NCBI GenBank assembly: GCA_020636215.1
Contig: JACJYG010000004.1
Coordinates: 186,001-250,000 of the forward strand
Source of the DNA: Lewinellaceae bacterium
Lineage (GTDB): Bacteria > Bacteroidota > Bacteroidia > Chitinophagales > Saprospiraceae
Direction: 5' to 3'
DNA length: 64,000 nucleotides
Shown here: positions 9,692 through 18,934 of the stretch, piece after piece
Numbering within the stretch: position 1 is the stretch's first letter
Layout: every line of letters begins with the position of its first letter
Program-made: the position numbers and the translations under genes
The notes under the pieces: generated by a model
The model's input: only the letters and a program-made list of their open reading frames with translations
Told to the model about the DNA's origin: nothing
The model's database searches: none

Positions 9692-10285
9692 TCAGATTTC
9701 GCCGGTATTATCCTCGTCATCGATATTGACATGCCCCCACCGGATACCTTTCTCGATCTTGTAAGCGCAGTTTTCGGAAACCCCGAACTTGCGGGCTATG
9801 ATCTTGCGCTTTGTTTTGCCCCGAATGAGCATACGCTTCATCATGCGCACCTGCGTTTCGTTGAGTTTGTAGTTCCTTGTGCGAGCAGGGCGGCCCTTGT
9901 GATTCGGGTTCTGCTTCTGATACTCTTTCCACTCCAACTCGGTAGCCCATTCCAGGTTATTCCACTTGTTGTTGGCTTTGTCATAGTCTTTGTGGAGAAT
10001 GTAATCTTTCTCAGCAGAAGGGCGGGTTACAAAATTTTCCGCAACGAACCGGTGAATGTAAACAATACCGGTTGAGTCATCCTTGAGTTTCTGGTTGAGC
10101 ATGATCAACCCGCCCCTGGCCTTGGCGCCACGCAATAGGCGTTCTTTCCCGGTAATTTTGTCGATACTTTTAATCCTTCCAAAATTGGAAATTTGGTAAT
10201 CACACGTTTTTGTTTCCTTTCCGAAATCTACTTTAGCCCATCTTTCGTTCCAGAAAGTTTTTGTTTTTTCTGTTAAATCTTGCAT
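9692..10285 (-). CDS. NUMOD4/HNH-like protein with C-terminal helix-turn-helix (copy 1)
   Basis: 197 residues. The N-terminus has the NUMOD4 pattern W-x-E-R-W then YQISNFGRIKSIDK. The middle (about residues 78-118) resembles HNH_3: YIHRFVAENF, then LHKDYDKANNKWNNLEW, with the first His, the central His and the NLEW Asn kept, but the Asn usually before the central His is Leu. The C-terminus (LNETQVRMMKRMLIRGKTKR, then ARKFGVSENCAYKIEKG) is a NUMOD1/resolvase-like HTH. It is a close paralogue of the gene at 13143. No intron or intein is visible nearby, so it may be a free-standing homing-endonuclease relative or a co-opted DNA-binding protein. Confidence 0.7.
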   Translation of the reverse strand: MQDLTEKTKTFWNERWAKVDFGKETKTCDYQISNFGRIKSIDKITGKERLLRGAKARGGLIMLNQKLKDDSTGIVYIHRFVAENFVTRPSAEKDYILHKDYDKANNKWNNLEWATELEWKEYQKQNPNHKGRPARTRNYKLNETQVRMMKRMLIRGKTKRKIIARKFGVSENCAYKIEKGIRWGHVNIDDEDNTGEI

Positions 10286-10747
10286 AACGCTCTCTTAAAA
10301 AATTTCACAGGATGTGTCAATACCCTGATTTGTTTGATGATTATTAAAAATAAACAGCACAGCTATATAAACAGCTATGATGAATTTGAAACTAAGCTAC
10401 TAAACAACAAATCTACTAGGCCAGTAAATTAATTTGTTTTTTAGTTAACGAGTTATAGGGAGATTAGGCCCGGGGCTGGATAAAGATCAAAAAGACAATT
10501 CATATCTCTTCTCAAAAAACCGTTCCGAGGTCAAATTGCAAAGGTAGGTTTATTAGGGGTCGGTTTGGTTGTAGGGGTCGGATTATATGGACTATCGAAG
10601 TTTGAACGCTCAAATTTATAAATCATTACGCAGAATAGAAAGAATTGTTGCATCAAAAAAGAAAATTACATTATAAAAATAATTATCTGACTAAATAATC
10701 CCCCAAAAACATGAGTCAGCCCAAATTTTGAGCCAATTGTCATGATA
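10286..10747. other. AT-rich intergenic region, no gene seen
   Basis: 462 nt with long A/T runs and no ORF, strong hairpin or recognisable promoter that I can support. Confidence 0.5.
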
Positions 10748-11803
10748 TCATGACCATCCGCTTGGTTGGTTAAGGGCGCCGGCCCATTGTTCTTCTTTTA
10801 CATCCTGATCTATCAGCTGGAAAAACTCATCTATATACTGGAGCATTTTCTGCCGTTCGTTGGAGTCCAGGTATTCAAACTGCTCTATGACGGCTATTAA
10901 GCGGGCTTTGCGATCCAGGAAATGTTGTATGGTTTCATCAAAACCATCCAGGCTCTTCCCGCGCCACTGGAAAATTCGTTGGGTCACGTCGCTAATCGGC
11001 AGATTGGGGTGTGGGATCGCGTAATCCGCATCGACCAGGCCCGCATTATCGAAATCGTAAGGTACAGGAGTGGGGAAGGCTTCCTCACCAACCTGGATCA
11101 GTTCCACGTTATGGCCATTCTGCAGGCCCCAGTCCGTATTGCCGATCATATACTGAAAGAGTACAAACTGCCGGTACCCTTCCGCCTGTACGGCCTTCAA
11201 CTCACCAGCAGGTTCGACGATGTTGGCCTCCAGGCGAGCAGCCATCTCGGCCTTAGGCTCGATCAGAAAAGCATAGAAAATTTCATCCGGCGCCTGGCCA
11301 TCACTATCTTTATAATGGATGCGCGCCAGTTGCACGTGAAAGCTGCAGCCTGATATCTCATTGTACAATCGGTAAGTCAGGTATTCCTTCAGGATCCATT
11401 GTTCGCCCGCATCCTGGCAATGGGTCACCAGTTTGATCTCGTCAGAACCGGAAAAGCCCTGTGCATCGAGCACTTGCCGGTCAAAATAGAGCTTGAGGGG
11501 TGGAAAACTACAATAGCGTTTACGCATGTTGCCACGGGAGCGCACTTCTATATTGTATTCAGCCTCTGTACCGTTTCTGCGGATGGCCAGCCGGGCAGGT
11601 TGCCGTTCTTCCTCGTCTTTACCCTCCAAAAGGCCGGTAATACTCGTTTCCAGGGTCAGTTCCAGGGGCGCTTCCTGTTGAAGGCTACTGAATAAGCTTT
11701 GGCCAACCTCCCCGCCAGTTTTATCGGCAGTACACCCAAAACTGAACACGATAATACCGATCAGGAAAAGGTGAAGTTTGAAATGGTTTCTGAATGCGTT
11801 CAT
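10748..11803 (-). CDS. CotH-kinase-like lipoprotein
   Basis: 351 residues from MNAFRNHFKLHLFLIGIIVF followed by the lipobox SFGC; the ATG at 11860 would put 19 residues before the signal peptide. The body has VRSRGNMRKRYCSFPPLKL, then WILKEYLTYRLYN, then GNTDWGLQNGHNVEL and PVPYDFDNAGLVDADYA. These follow the order of CotH-like atypical protein-kinase folds and of a common Bacteroidota lipoprotein family. Whether it phosphorylates anything is not shown. It stands between the two NUMOD4/HTH paralogues. Confidence 0.6.
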   Translation of the reverse strand: MNAFRNHFKLHLFLIGIIVFSFGCTADKTGGEVGQSLFSSLQQEAPLELTLETSITGLLEGKDEEERQPARLAIRRNGTEAEYNIEVRSRGNMRKRYCSFPPLKLYFDRQVLDAQGFSGSDEIKLVTHCQDAGEQWILKEYLTYRLYNEISGCSFHVQLARIHYKDSDGQAPDEIFYAFLIEPKAEMAARLEANIVEPAGELKAVQAEGYRQFVLFQYMIGNTDWGLQNGHNVELIQVGEEAFPTPVPYDFDNAGLVDADYAIPHPNLPISDVTQRIFQWRGKSLDGFDETIQHFLDRKARLIAVIEQFEYLDSNERQKMLQYIDEFFQLIDQDVKEEQWAGALNQPSGWS

Positions 11804-12182
11804 CAATTCGATTAATTTGACTACAAATATGTCGCTTTTAAAGGCATACTGGTTACTCATAGCCAGGGCTAATCGATCAGCCCACCTGCTGCCTCCACGA
11901 ACAGGGGCCCAACTCGACCAACAGGATGGTATAGCGGATGAATGTAAAAAACCGGCTTGCGCTGCTCTGTTCTGTATACCTGCCTTTCAATTTCGGAATG
12001 AAAATATCCGAAGCTTATTTTTTAAATAAAAAGACAAAAATTCCGCATTTCATGGAATTTTAAAATATTAAGCCAGTAAATCACTTATTTGCGCCACCTA
12101 TCAGAACATTATTCCAGGCCTGCAATCAATATAGTATCACAATCCGTCAAAATGATGGAAGCTTTTCCCTTCCGCCGCCCCC

Positions 12183-12190
12183 TATCTTTG
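12183..12190 (+). promoter_or_regulatory. Predicted -7 box TATCTTTG upstream of the secreted-protein gene
   Basis: Exact TAnnTTTG match. If used, the leader of the 12451 gene would include the whole MITE at 12244-12404 and its hairpins. Confidence 0.45.
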
Positions 12191-12243
12191 TATCGTCAAA
12201 ATGATCAAGATGACAGCGCCGAAAAAATCGAGGCGCTTATTTA

Positions 12244-12404
12244 GAAGCTGTTTGAATTTGGTTTTTAGAATTTATTATAGGCTATTTTTTCGTCAATCAA
12301 GGCTCTTTTTGAGCCTCGTACCCATAGGTACGGGGCGAAAAAAAGCCGCAGAGTGGCGGAAAAAGAGGCATAATAAAACTGAAGGACTAAATTCAAACAG
12401 CTTC
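12244..12404. mobile_element. 161-bp MITE, copy 1 (TTA target duplication)
   Basis: The ends are inverted repeats (gaagctgtttgaattt at the left; its complement at 12389-12404). The next 20 or so bases also pair imperfectly, so the whole element can fold. Inside are two small hairpins (ggctctttttgagcc and cgtacccataggtacg). It is flanked by TTA at 12241-12243 and 12405-12407, read as a 3-bp target duplication. It differs from copy 2 at 20873-21033 by a single base, so it moved recently. No transposase is in the window. A 3-bp TNA duplication would fit an IS5-family (IS1031-type) parent. Confidence 0.85.
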
Positions 12405-12450
12405 TTAAATGTGCTGTTTTTTAATTTTTAACCTAAATCATTCAAAAGCC

Positions 12451-13056
12451 ATGAATAATTCAATGAAAAAGTTCTTCCAACTGTCAATAATGCTGCTCGG
12501 CCTTTCCAGCATAGCTGTGGCCAACACCGGCTTCCCTTCTATCAGCCTGAAACATGTTCCTTCCGAAAAGAAGGTTACGCTCTCGATCGATGGCCTGAAA
12601 GAAAATAACACCATCATCCTTCAGGATGAAAACGGCGCCGTTTTGCTTCGGGAAGAAACCAAAGGCAAAACCAGCTTCGCCAAACTCCTTAACCTGAGTA
12701 ACCTGCCGGCCGGTAATTATTACCTGCGAGTAAAGAGCAGCCTCAAAGAGGTCGTGCAACCCATCACACTGACCGACGAGGAGGCCATTGTCAACTCCGA
12801 CCGGCAACGCGAATTCTTCGCGCCTGTGATCAAGGCTCAGTCGGGTTACCTCGACATTTCCCTCTTCAACAACCGGATATCCAATGTAGAAGTCACCATT
12901 CTGGACCAAAAGGACAATGTGGTCTTTACCGAATCGCTGCAAAATGTTGTCATCGTGCAAAAGCGATACAACCTCAACCAACTGCACTGGGGTACTTATA
13001 CCGTCCAGTTGCGCACGCCGGAACAGGTTTACCAACAACAATTTAGCATTCGCTAA
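12451..13056 (+). CDS. Small secreted protein, unknown function
   Basis: 201 residues from MNNSMKKFFQLSIMLLGLSS, a signal peptide ending near VANT. The rest is beta-rich (LKHVPSEKKVTLSI; LPAGNYYLRVKSS; LHWGTYTVQLRTPEQ), and the repeated G-N/T-Y-x-x-x-V endings recall the beta-sandwich style of T9SS C-terminal domains, but no clear sorting motif is present. Its start is 46 nt after the MITE. A strong terminator follows. I do not recognise the family. Confidence 0.65.
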   Translation: MNNSMKKFFQLSIMLLGLSSIAVANTGFPSISLKHVPSEKKVTLSIDGLKENNTIILQDENGAVLLREETKGKTSFAKLLNLSNLPAGNYYLRVKSSLKEVVQPITLTDEEAIVNSDRQREFFAPVIKAQSGYLDISLFNNRISNVEVTILDQKDNVVFTESLQNVVIVQKRYNLNQLHWGTYTVQLRTPEQVYQQQFSIR

Positions 13057-13096
13057 TTATATCGCTTAATTATTTGTTTTAGGATCGGAAGATAGT

Positions 13097-13125
13097 GCTG
13101 CGCCCCTGGGCGCAGCTTTTTTTTT
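13097..13125 (+). terminator. Rho-independent terminator of the 12451 gene
   Basis: gctgcgcc/ggcgcagc stem with a 4-nt loop followed by nine Ts (13117-13125), 40 nt after the stop. Confidence 0.85.
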
Positions 13126-13142
13126 GCCTTGTGCCTCGGGCG

Positions 13143-13727
13143 CTAGTTTTCTCCTTCTTCATCAATCTTTACATGCCCCCAGCGGATGCCCTTCTCGATC
13201 TGATAGATGGTGTTTTCTGCTACGCCGAAATTGCGGGCGATGACTTCCCGTTTTGTCTTCCCGCGGGCCAGCATCCGCTTGATCATGCGCACCTTGGTTT
13301 CGTTGAGCTTGTAGTGGCTTTTTTGTACGTAGCGGTATTTCTCGGGGTCGTAGCCCGGCTTGTTTTCCAGATATGATTTCCACTCTTCTTCTGTGATCCA
13401 TTTCAGGTTGGTCCACTTGTTATCTGATTTGTCATAATCTTTATGCACCACGATTAAATGTTGAGCGGAGGGCCGCTCCACAAAATGCTCTGCTACAAAC
13501 TTGTGGACATATACATAACCGTGCGTCCCGTCTTTGAGAATGACATTAAGTATCTTGAAATCCCGGTTGACGATGGCGCCTTTCAGTTCCCGTTCCGAGC
13601 CCGTACTTTTATCGATACTCTTTATCCTACCAAAGTTTGATATTTCGTACCAACAACCCTTGGTCTCTTTACCGAAACCTACCCTTTCCCACTGTTCATT
13701 CCAGTGGCTCTTGATTGTTTTTGCCAT
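13143..13727 (-). CDS. NUMOD4/HNH-like protein with C-terminal helix-turn-helix (copy 2)
   Basis: 194 residues from MAKTIKSHWNEQWERV; the ORF opens at 13760 but the copy-1 paralogue starts at the same point relative to the NUMOD4 motif. Shared blocks with copy 1 include SNFGRIKSIDKSTG, HKDYDKSDNKWTNLKW, YKLNETKVRMIKRMLARGKT and EKGIRWGHVKID. The HNH core is slightly more degenerate (VHKDYD; NLKW). Strong conservation of the C-terminal HTH and linker suggests DNA binding is under selection. The two copies are 3.4 kb apart in the same orientation, probably by duplication. Confidence 0.7.
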   Translation of the reverse strand: MAKTIKSHWNEQWERVGFGKETKGCWYEISNFGRIKSIDKSTGSERELKGAIVNRDFKILNVILKDGTHGYVYVHKFVAEHFVERPSAQHLIVVHKDYDKSDNKWTNLKWITEEEWKSYLENKPGYDPEKYRYVQKSHYKLNETKVRMIKRMLARGKTKREVIARNFGVAENTIYQIEKGIRWGHVKIDEEGEN

Positions 13728-14052
13728 TGTAGTTCTTACGCACGTTTTTCGGATGAACACCCTCTCCTATAAGAAAACAAGGCAGCATATTGTGGAGTTC
13801 TACATCTTCACCAAAGAACAATAATAAAAGGTCCAATGAGCCGGCCGGAAGCGCCGCCTATTCTTCCTGTGAATTTATCCTTGAAACAGCCATTACTTTC
13901 CAAGCTGTCAGTGTCGCAGGCCTCATAGCTCTAGCCCACTGCCTACCATTGCCACCAGGCTAGCAGGAGCGGAAGAGCAGGGCGATAGGTGTCCTCGGTT
14001 TTTTGTTATGCCCCTTCAGGGCGAGCTGAGGGGGGGATAGGGCTGGGGGATA

Positions 14053-14205
14053 CCCAGGACGAAGTCCTGGGTTTTGATGCTTTTGCCCTTCAGGCAAAGA
14101 GGTGGCTCCGCCGGCTGACAGCTCTGGCTGTAGAGTCAAGCCCTGAATTAGAAGATTTTTGCCCTTCAGGCAAAGAGGTGGCTCCGCCACGGCTGACAGC
14201 TCTGG
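14053..14205. repeat. Intergenic 47-49-bp direct repeat with hairpins
   Basis: ttttgcccttcaggcaaaga and the following ggtggctccgcc...ggctgacagctctgg occur at 14081-14127 and 14157-14205, differing by an inserted AC. Each copy begins with a small palindrome (tttgcccttcaggcaaa). A further palindrome (cccaggacgaagtcctggg) is at 14053-14071. No ORF is supported in 13761-14312. Confidence 0.75.
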
Positions 14206-14312
14206 CCAAGGGAAAAACCCTGCGGCTACATAAGGGTATAAACCGGGATTGAGGAAGCTGGGGATTTAGCTCCTGATCCGCATGAAGCTCCTGATTGTCG
14301 TACCAAAACCGG

Positions 14313-14765
14313 CTATTCCTCCGGCTTGCGTTGGATAGATTCCAGGTACTTGACTAACATATCAATCCGTTCGTTCAGTACAGCCTCATCGTCAATGCCT
14401 TCCGATTGATGAAAAGTAACACCCCATATCGGCATATCGCCTTGACCATGCCCGGCGATTTTTTCCCGCCCGTCAATAATAGCGTGTATCTGTGCTTCAG
14501 GGAATTTGCCGTCTTCGCGGCGGTAACTGATCAGTGTCAGGTCGGGTGGTGGAACTTTCAGCATATCGGCCATAGGGCCGTCGCCATGCTCCCCGTGGCA
14601 AATTTCGCAATAGGAAACGTACATGGCCCTGCCGTTCGGTTTTTCCACAGTAACAGCTTTATTAGGAGAATCGCCACAACCGGCCATGATCTGGGATAAC
14701 AGGGCGAGCGCCAAAATTGCAGCCCCCAGTTGAATACTCGTTTGAAAGCTTATGGTTTTTCTCAT
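14313..14765 (-). CDS. Monohaem cytochrome c lipoprotein
   Basis: 150 residues. The signal peptide ends in a lipobox (IMAGC, Cys about residue 30). The haem-binding CEICH motif (about residues 53-57) is in the context YVSYCEICHGEHGDGPMAD, and GQGDMPIWG supplies the distal Met ligand. This is a small class I cytochrome c domain. It probably shuttles electrons at the periplasmic face. No oxidase or dehydrogenase gene is adjacent, so its partner is unknown. Confidence 0.88.
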   Translation of the reverse strand: MRKTISFQTSIQLGAAILALALLSQIMAGCGDSPNKAVTVEKPNGRAMYVSYCEICHGEHGDGPMADMLKVPPPDLTLISYRREDGKFPEAQIHAIIDGREKIAGHGQGDMPIWGVTFHQSEGIDDEAVLNERIDMLVKYLESIQRKPEE

Positions 14766-14908
14766 TTTCTAATGTTTTGCCTGTTAATAATAGCACCGAT
14801 TCGTCTTTTGGCGCTTTGCCAATGACACTCTAAATATATAAAAATATCGGAGATTCTAAGCAAGCGGAAAACAGACTGCCGCTGCGTGCACCAGGCCCAA
14901 ACACCACC

Positions 14909-16258
14909 CTACCCCAGAAAACTGAGCAAGATACCGGCCGCCACGGCCGAACCAATTACTCCCGCTACATTAGGCCCCATCGCATGCATCAGCAGGTGAT
15001 TATTGGGGTCTTCCCTCAATCCGATCATCTGCACCACCCTGGCGCTATCTGGTACAGCTGAAACACCGGCCGCCCCCACCAAAGGATTGATTTTGTTTTC
15101 CTGGTTCAGGAACAGATTCATCACCTTGGCAAAAATGACACCTCCGGCCGTCGCAATGATGAAGGATAAGGCGCCTAATACGAATATCAAAATAGACTGA
15201 GCCGTGAGGAATACATCGGCTTGGGTGGAGGCGCCTACCGTTAGGCCCAGTACAATGGTCACGATGTCAATGAGCGAGGTTTTTGCCGTATCCGCCAGGC
15301 GTTTGGTCACACCCGATTCTTTCAACAAATTGCCCAAAAAGAGCATGCCTAAAAGCGGCAACGCACTGGGCGAAATAAAAGTAGTCAGCAACAGGCCAAT
15401 GACAGGGAACAATATCTTTTCCGTCTTGCCCACCGCCCGCGGAGGTTTCATGCGGATCAGCCGTTCTTTATGGGTCGTCAGCAGGCGCATGACCGGCGGC
15501 TGAATGACCGGCACCAGCGCCATGTAAGAATAGGCGGCGATTGCAATAGGGCCAATGAGGTTTTTCACATAAATGGCTGCCCCCGCTGCGTCATAGCCGA
15601 TAATATTGACGCCGTTCGCAAGGCGGGAGGACAGAAAAATGGCCGTCGGGCCGTCCGCCCCGCCAATAATTCCAATGGCTCCAGCCTCGGCAGGATGAAA
15701 TCCCAGCATCAGCGCCCCGATAAAAGTGGCGAAAATGCCGACCTGCGCCGCCGCTCCCAGCAACAGCAGCCGCGGGTTGGAAATCAGGGACGAAAAGTCG
15801 GTCATCGCCCCGATACCCAAAAATATAAGCGGCGGATAGATCCCTTTGACTACTCCGTAATAGAGGTAGTTCAACACACTGCCCGGCTCGTAGATACCGA
15901 TCTGCAGGTGGGCATCCAGCTTGAATGGGATATTTCCCAGTAAAATACCGGTCCCGATAGGGATCAGCAATAACGGCTCATACCCGTATTTGACCGCCAG
16001 CCAGATAAAGAACAGGCCGACAATGATCATGATGATGTTCCCAATCCTGGCATTGGCAAAGCCGGTATAGCCATAAAACTCCTGCAGGGCCGACAGCGCC
16101 CCGCTTCCAAGCGCCTGCCCTGTTTCCGGAGCAAGCTCCTGTACGGCCGTCACGCTTGTATCGGTACGGCTGTTCTGGGGTTGATCCGCCCTCAAAAGCG
16201 TCGTATGAAGCACTGAAAGCACCGCTAAAACCACCAATACTGTTAGTCCCTTTTTCAT
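14909..16258 (-). CDS. mmdB: Sodium-pumping decarboxylase beta subunit (methylmalonyl-CoA decarboxylase type)
   Basis: 449 residues: a signal-like N-terminus with an extra segment of about 60 residues, then about ten membrane segments. The motifs PLIFLGIGAMTDFSSLISNP, GGADGPTAIFLS and GLTVGASTQADVF match OadB/MmdB/GcdB, whose conserved Asp and Ser/Asn residues bind Na+ and the carboxybiotin proton. It couples decarboxylation of carboxybiotin to Na+ export. It starts 2 nt after the biotin-carrier gene and is the last gene of the operon. Confidence 0.92.
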   Translation of the reverse strand: MKKGLTVLVVLAVLSVLHTTLLRADQPQNSRTDTSVTAVQELAPETGQALGSGALSALQEFYGYTGFANARIGNIIMIIVGLFFIWLAVKYGYEPLLLIPIGTGILLGNIPFKLDAHLQIGIYEPGSVLNYLYYGVVKGIYPPLIFLGIGAMTDFSSLISNPRLLLLGAAAQVGIFATFIGALMLGFHPAEAGAIGIIGGADGPTAIFLSSRLANGVNIIGYDAAGAAIYVKNLIGPIAIAAYSYMALVPVIQPPVMRLLTTHKERLIRMKPPRAVGKTEKILFPVIGLLLTTFISPSALPLLGMLFLGNLLKESGVTKRLADTAKTSLIDIVTIVLGLTVGASTQADVFLTAQSILIFVLGALSFIIATAGGVIFAKVMNLFLNQENKINPLVGAAGVSAVPDSARVVQMIGLREDPNNHLLMHAMGPNVAGVIGSAVAAGILLSFLG

Positions 16259-16260
16259 GG

Positions 16261-16695
16261 CTATTCCAATTCGAGCAAAACATCGTTTTGTAATACGGTA
16301 TCTCCTTCTTTTACCCGTATGGAAGCTACCCGCGCGTCTTTATCGGCAAAAATGGAGTTTTCCATTTTCATCGCTTCCATGATCAGCAGGGTATCTCCCC
16401 GCTTCACCGTGTCGCCTTCTTTTACCAAAAGCTTCAAGACCGTACCCGGCAAGGGCGTCTTTACCGGCACCATTCGGCTTGTACTGGGCGGCGGTATCTT
16501 GGATTCCTCATGCGTGGGATGAGGAACCGCAGAACGCACCAACTTCACGGTCTTGGTTTGTTTCACTTCCTGCTGGAACTGTACTTCTACCGAATAGTGC
16601 GTACCGTTCACTTCCAGCTCGGCAATATTGTGTTCGAAGTTGAGGATCTCTACTTCGTAATCATGGCCCTTAATGGTAAACTTATATTTTTTCAT
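16261..16695 (-). CDS. mmdC: Biotin carrier subunit of the decarboxylase
   Basis: 144 residues. The C-terminal biotinyl domain (about 75-144) carries the EAMKMEN motif with the biotinylated Lys110. A flexible Pro/Ser-rich linker (about 55-75) and a beta-rich N-terminal part precede it. It carries CO2 as carboxybiotin from the carboxyltransferase (alpha) to the membrane beta subunit. It is 2 nt from mmdB and 28 nt from the gamma/delta-type gene. Confidence 0.92.
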   Translation of the reverse strand: MKKYKFTIKGHDYEVEILNFEHNIAELEVNGTHYSVEVQFQQEVKQTKTVKLVRSAVPHPTHEESKIPPPSTSRMVPVKTPLPGTVLKLLVKEGDTVKRGDTLLIMEAMKMENSIFADKDARVASIRVKEGDTVLQNDVLLELE

Positions 16696-16723
16696 GTTTT
16701 TTGCCTGCTTTTCAATTTCCCAA

Positions 16724-17098
16724 TTACCGGCGGATGCGGTTCGAAACGCCGAATATCTTCGAACTCCAGGGAGAGTAGGTTTTGGAGACCTTTTTGATGG
16801 TCATGATCGTGTGCTCCTCGTCATGGACTTCGTTGAGGTATAGGTAAAGCGCCGTAGCGATGGCCGCACTAACGTCTCCCACAATACTCAGTTCCTCATC
16901 TTTGTGCACAGGCTTCCCCTGCCGGCGCAAACGAGAGCGTATCTGTAAGTGCAAGACGTTCGGTAAATACCGGAAAACGTAATACAAGGCAGCCAAAGCG
17001 ATCAGAACGACCACATAGCCTACTGCTGAGATCAATAAGCCATTGAGTACGATATTCCAATCGATAGCCAGATGGATCGGCAACATATTTTTAGGCAT
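16724..17098 (-). CDS. mmdD: OadG-like small membrane subunit
   Basis: 124 residues with one strong membrane helix near residues 15-43 (NGLLISAVGYVVVLIALAAL) and a charged cytoplasmic tail containing KPVHKDEELSIVGDVSAAIA. OadG-type subunits hold the alpha and beta subunits together. Position between alpha and the biotin carrier matches the Veillonella-type order A-D-(E)-C-B. Confidence 0.8.
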   Translation of the reverse strand: MPKNMLPIHLAIDWNIVLNGLLISAVGYVVVLIALAALYYVFRYLPNVLHLQIRSRLRRQGKPVHKDEELSIVGDVSAAIATALYLYLNEVHDEEHTIMTIKKVSKTYSPWSSKIFGVSNRIRR

Positions 17099-17104
17099 TT
17101 GGTG

Positions 17105-18664
<1,560 letters not shown>

Positions 18665-18934
18665 AAACTAGCGGCAAGCCGATTTTTATTCTGAATATTA
18701 GCATAAAACAGGGCTTGCTCCCAATGAATTTTCTCCTGGCGAAAGGTGATAAAAATCATTGGTTTGGAGAGGGAACGCCTTTCAAACGAGCACTTCTGGC
18801 AGCCTTCTCCAGCTTTTCCCCGCTCTGCTGGGGCAGGGATTTGGAGAATAAGGTATAAATTTCGAAATTCGGCGCTACGGGCAGCGACGGCGGTACAAAT
18901 CAGAACGCGCCCACAGTATGAAAGTTTGATAAAA

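Noticed and set aside
13960..14252. ORFs across the 14.0-14.25 kb region
   Set aside because: They read through the direct repeat and palindromes; no family features and no start signal.
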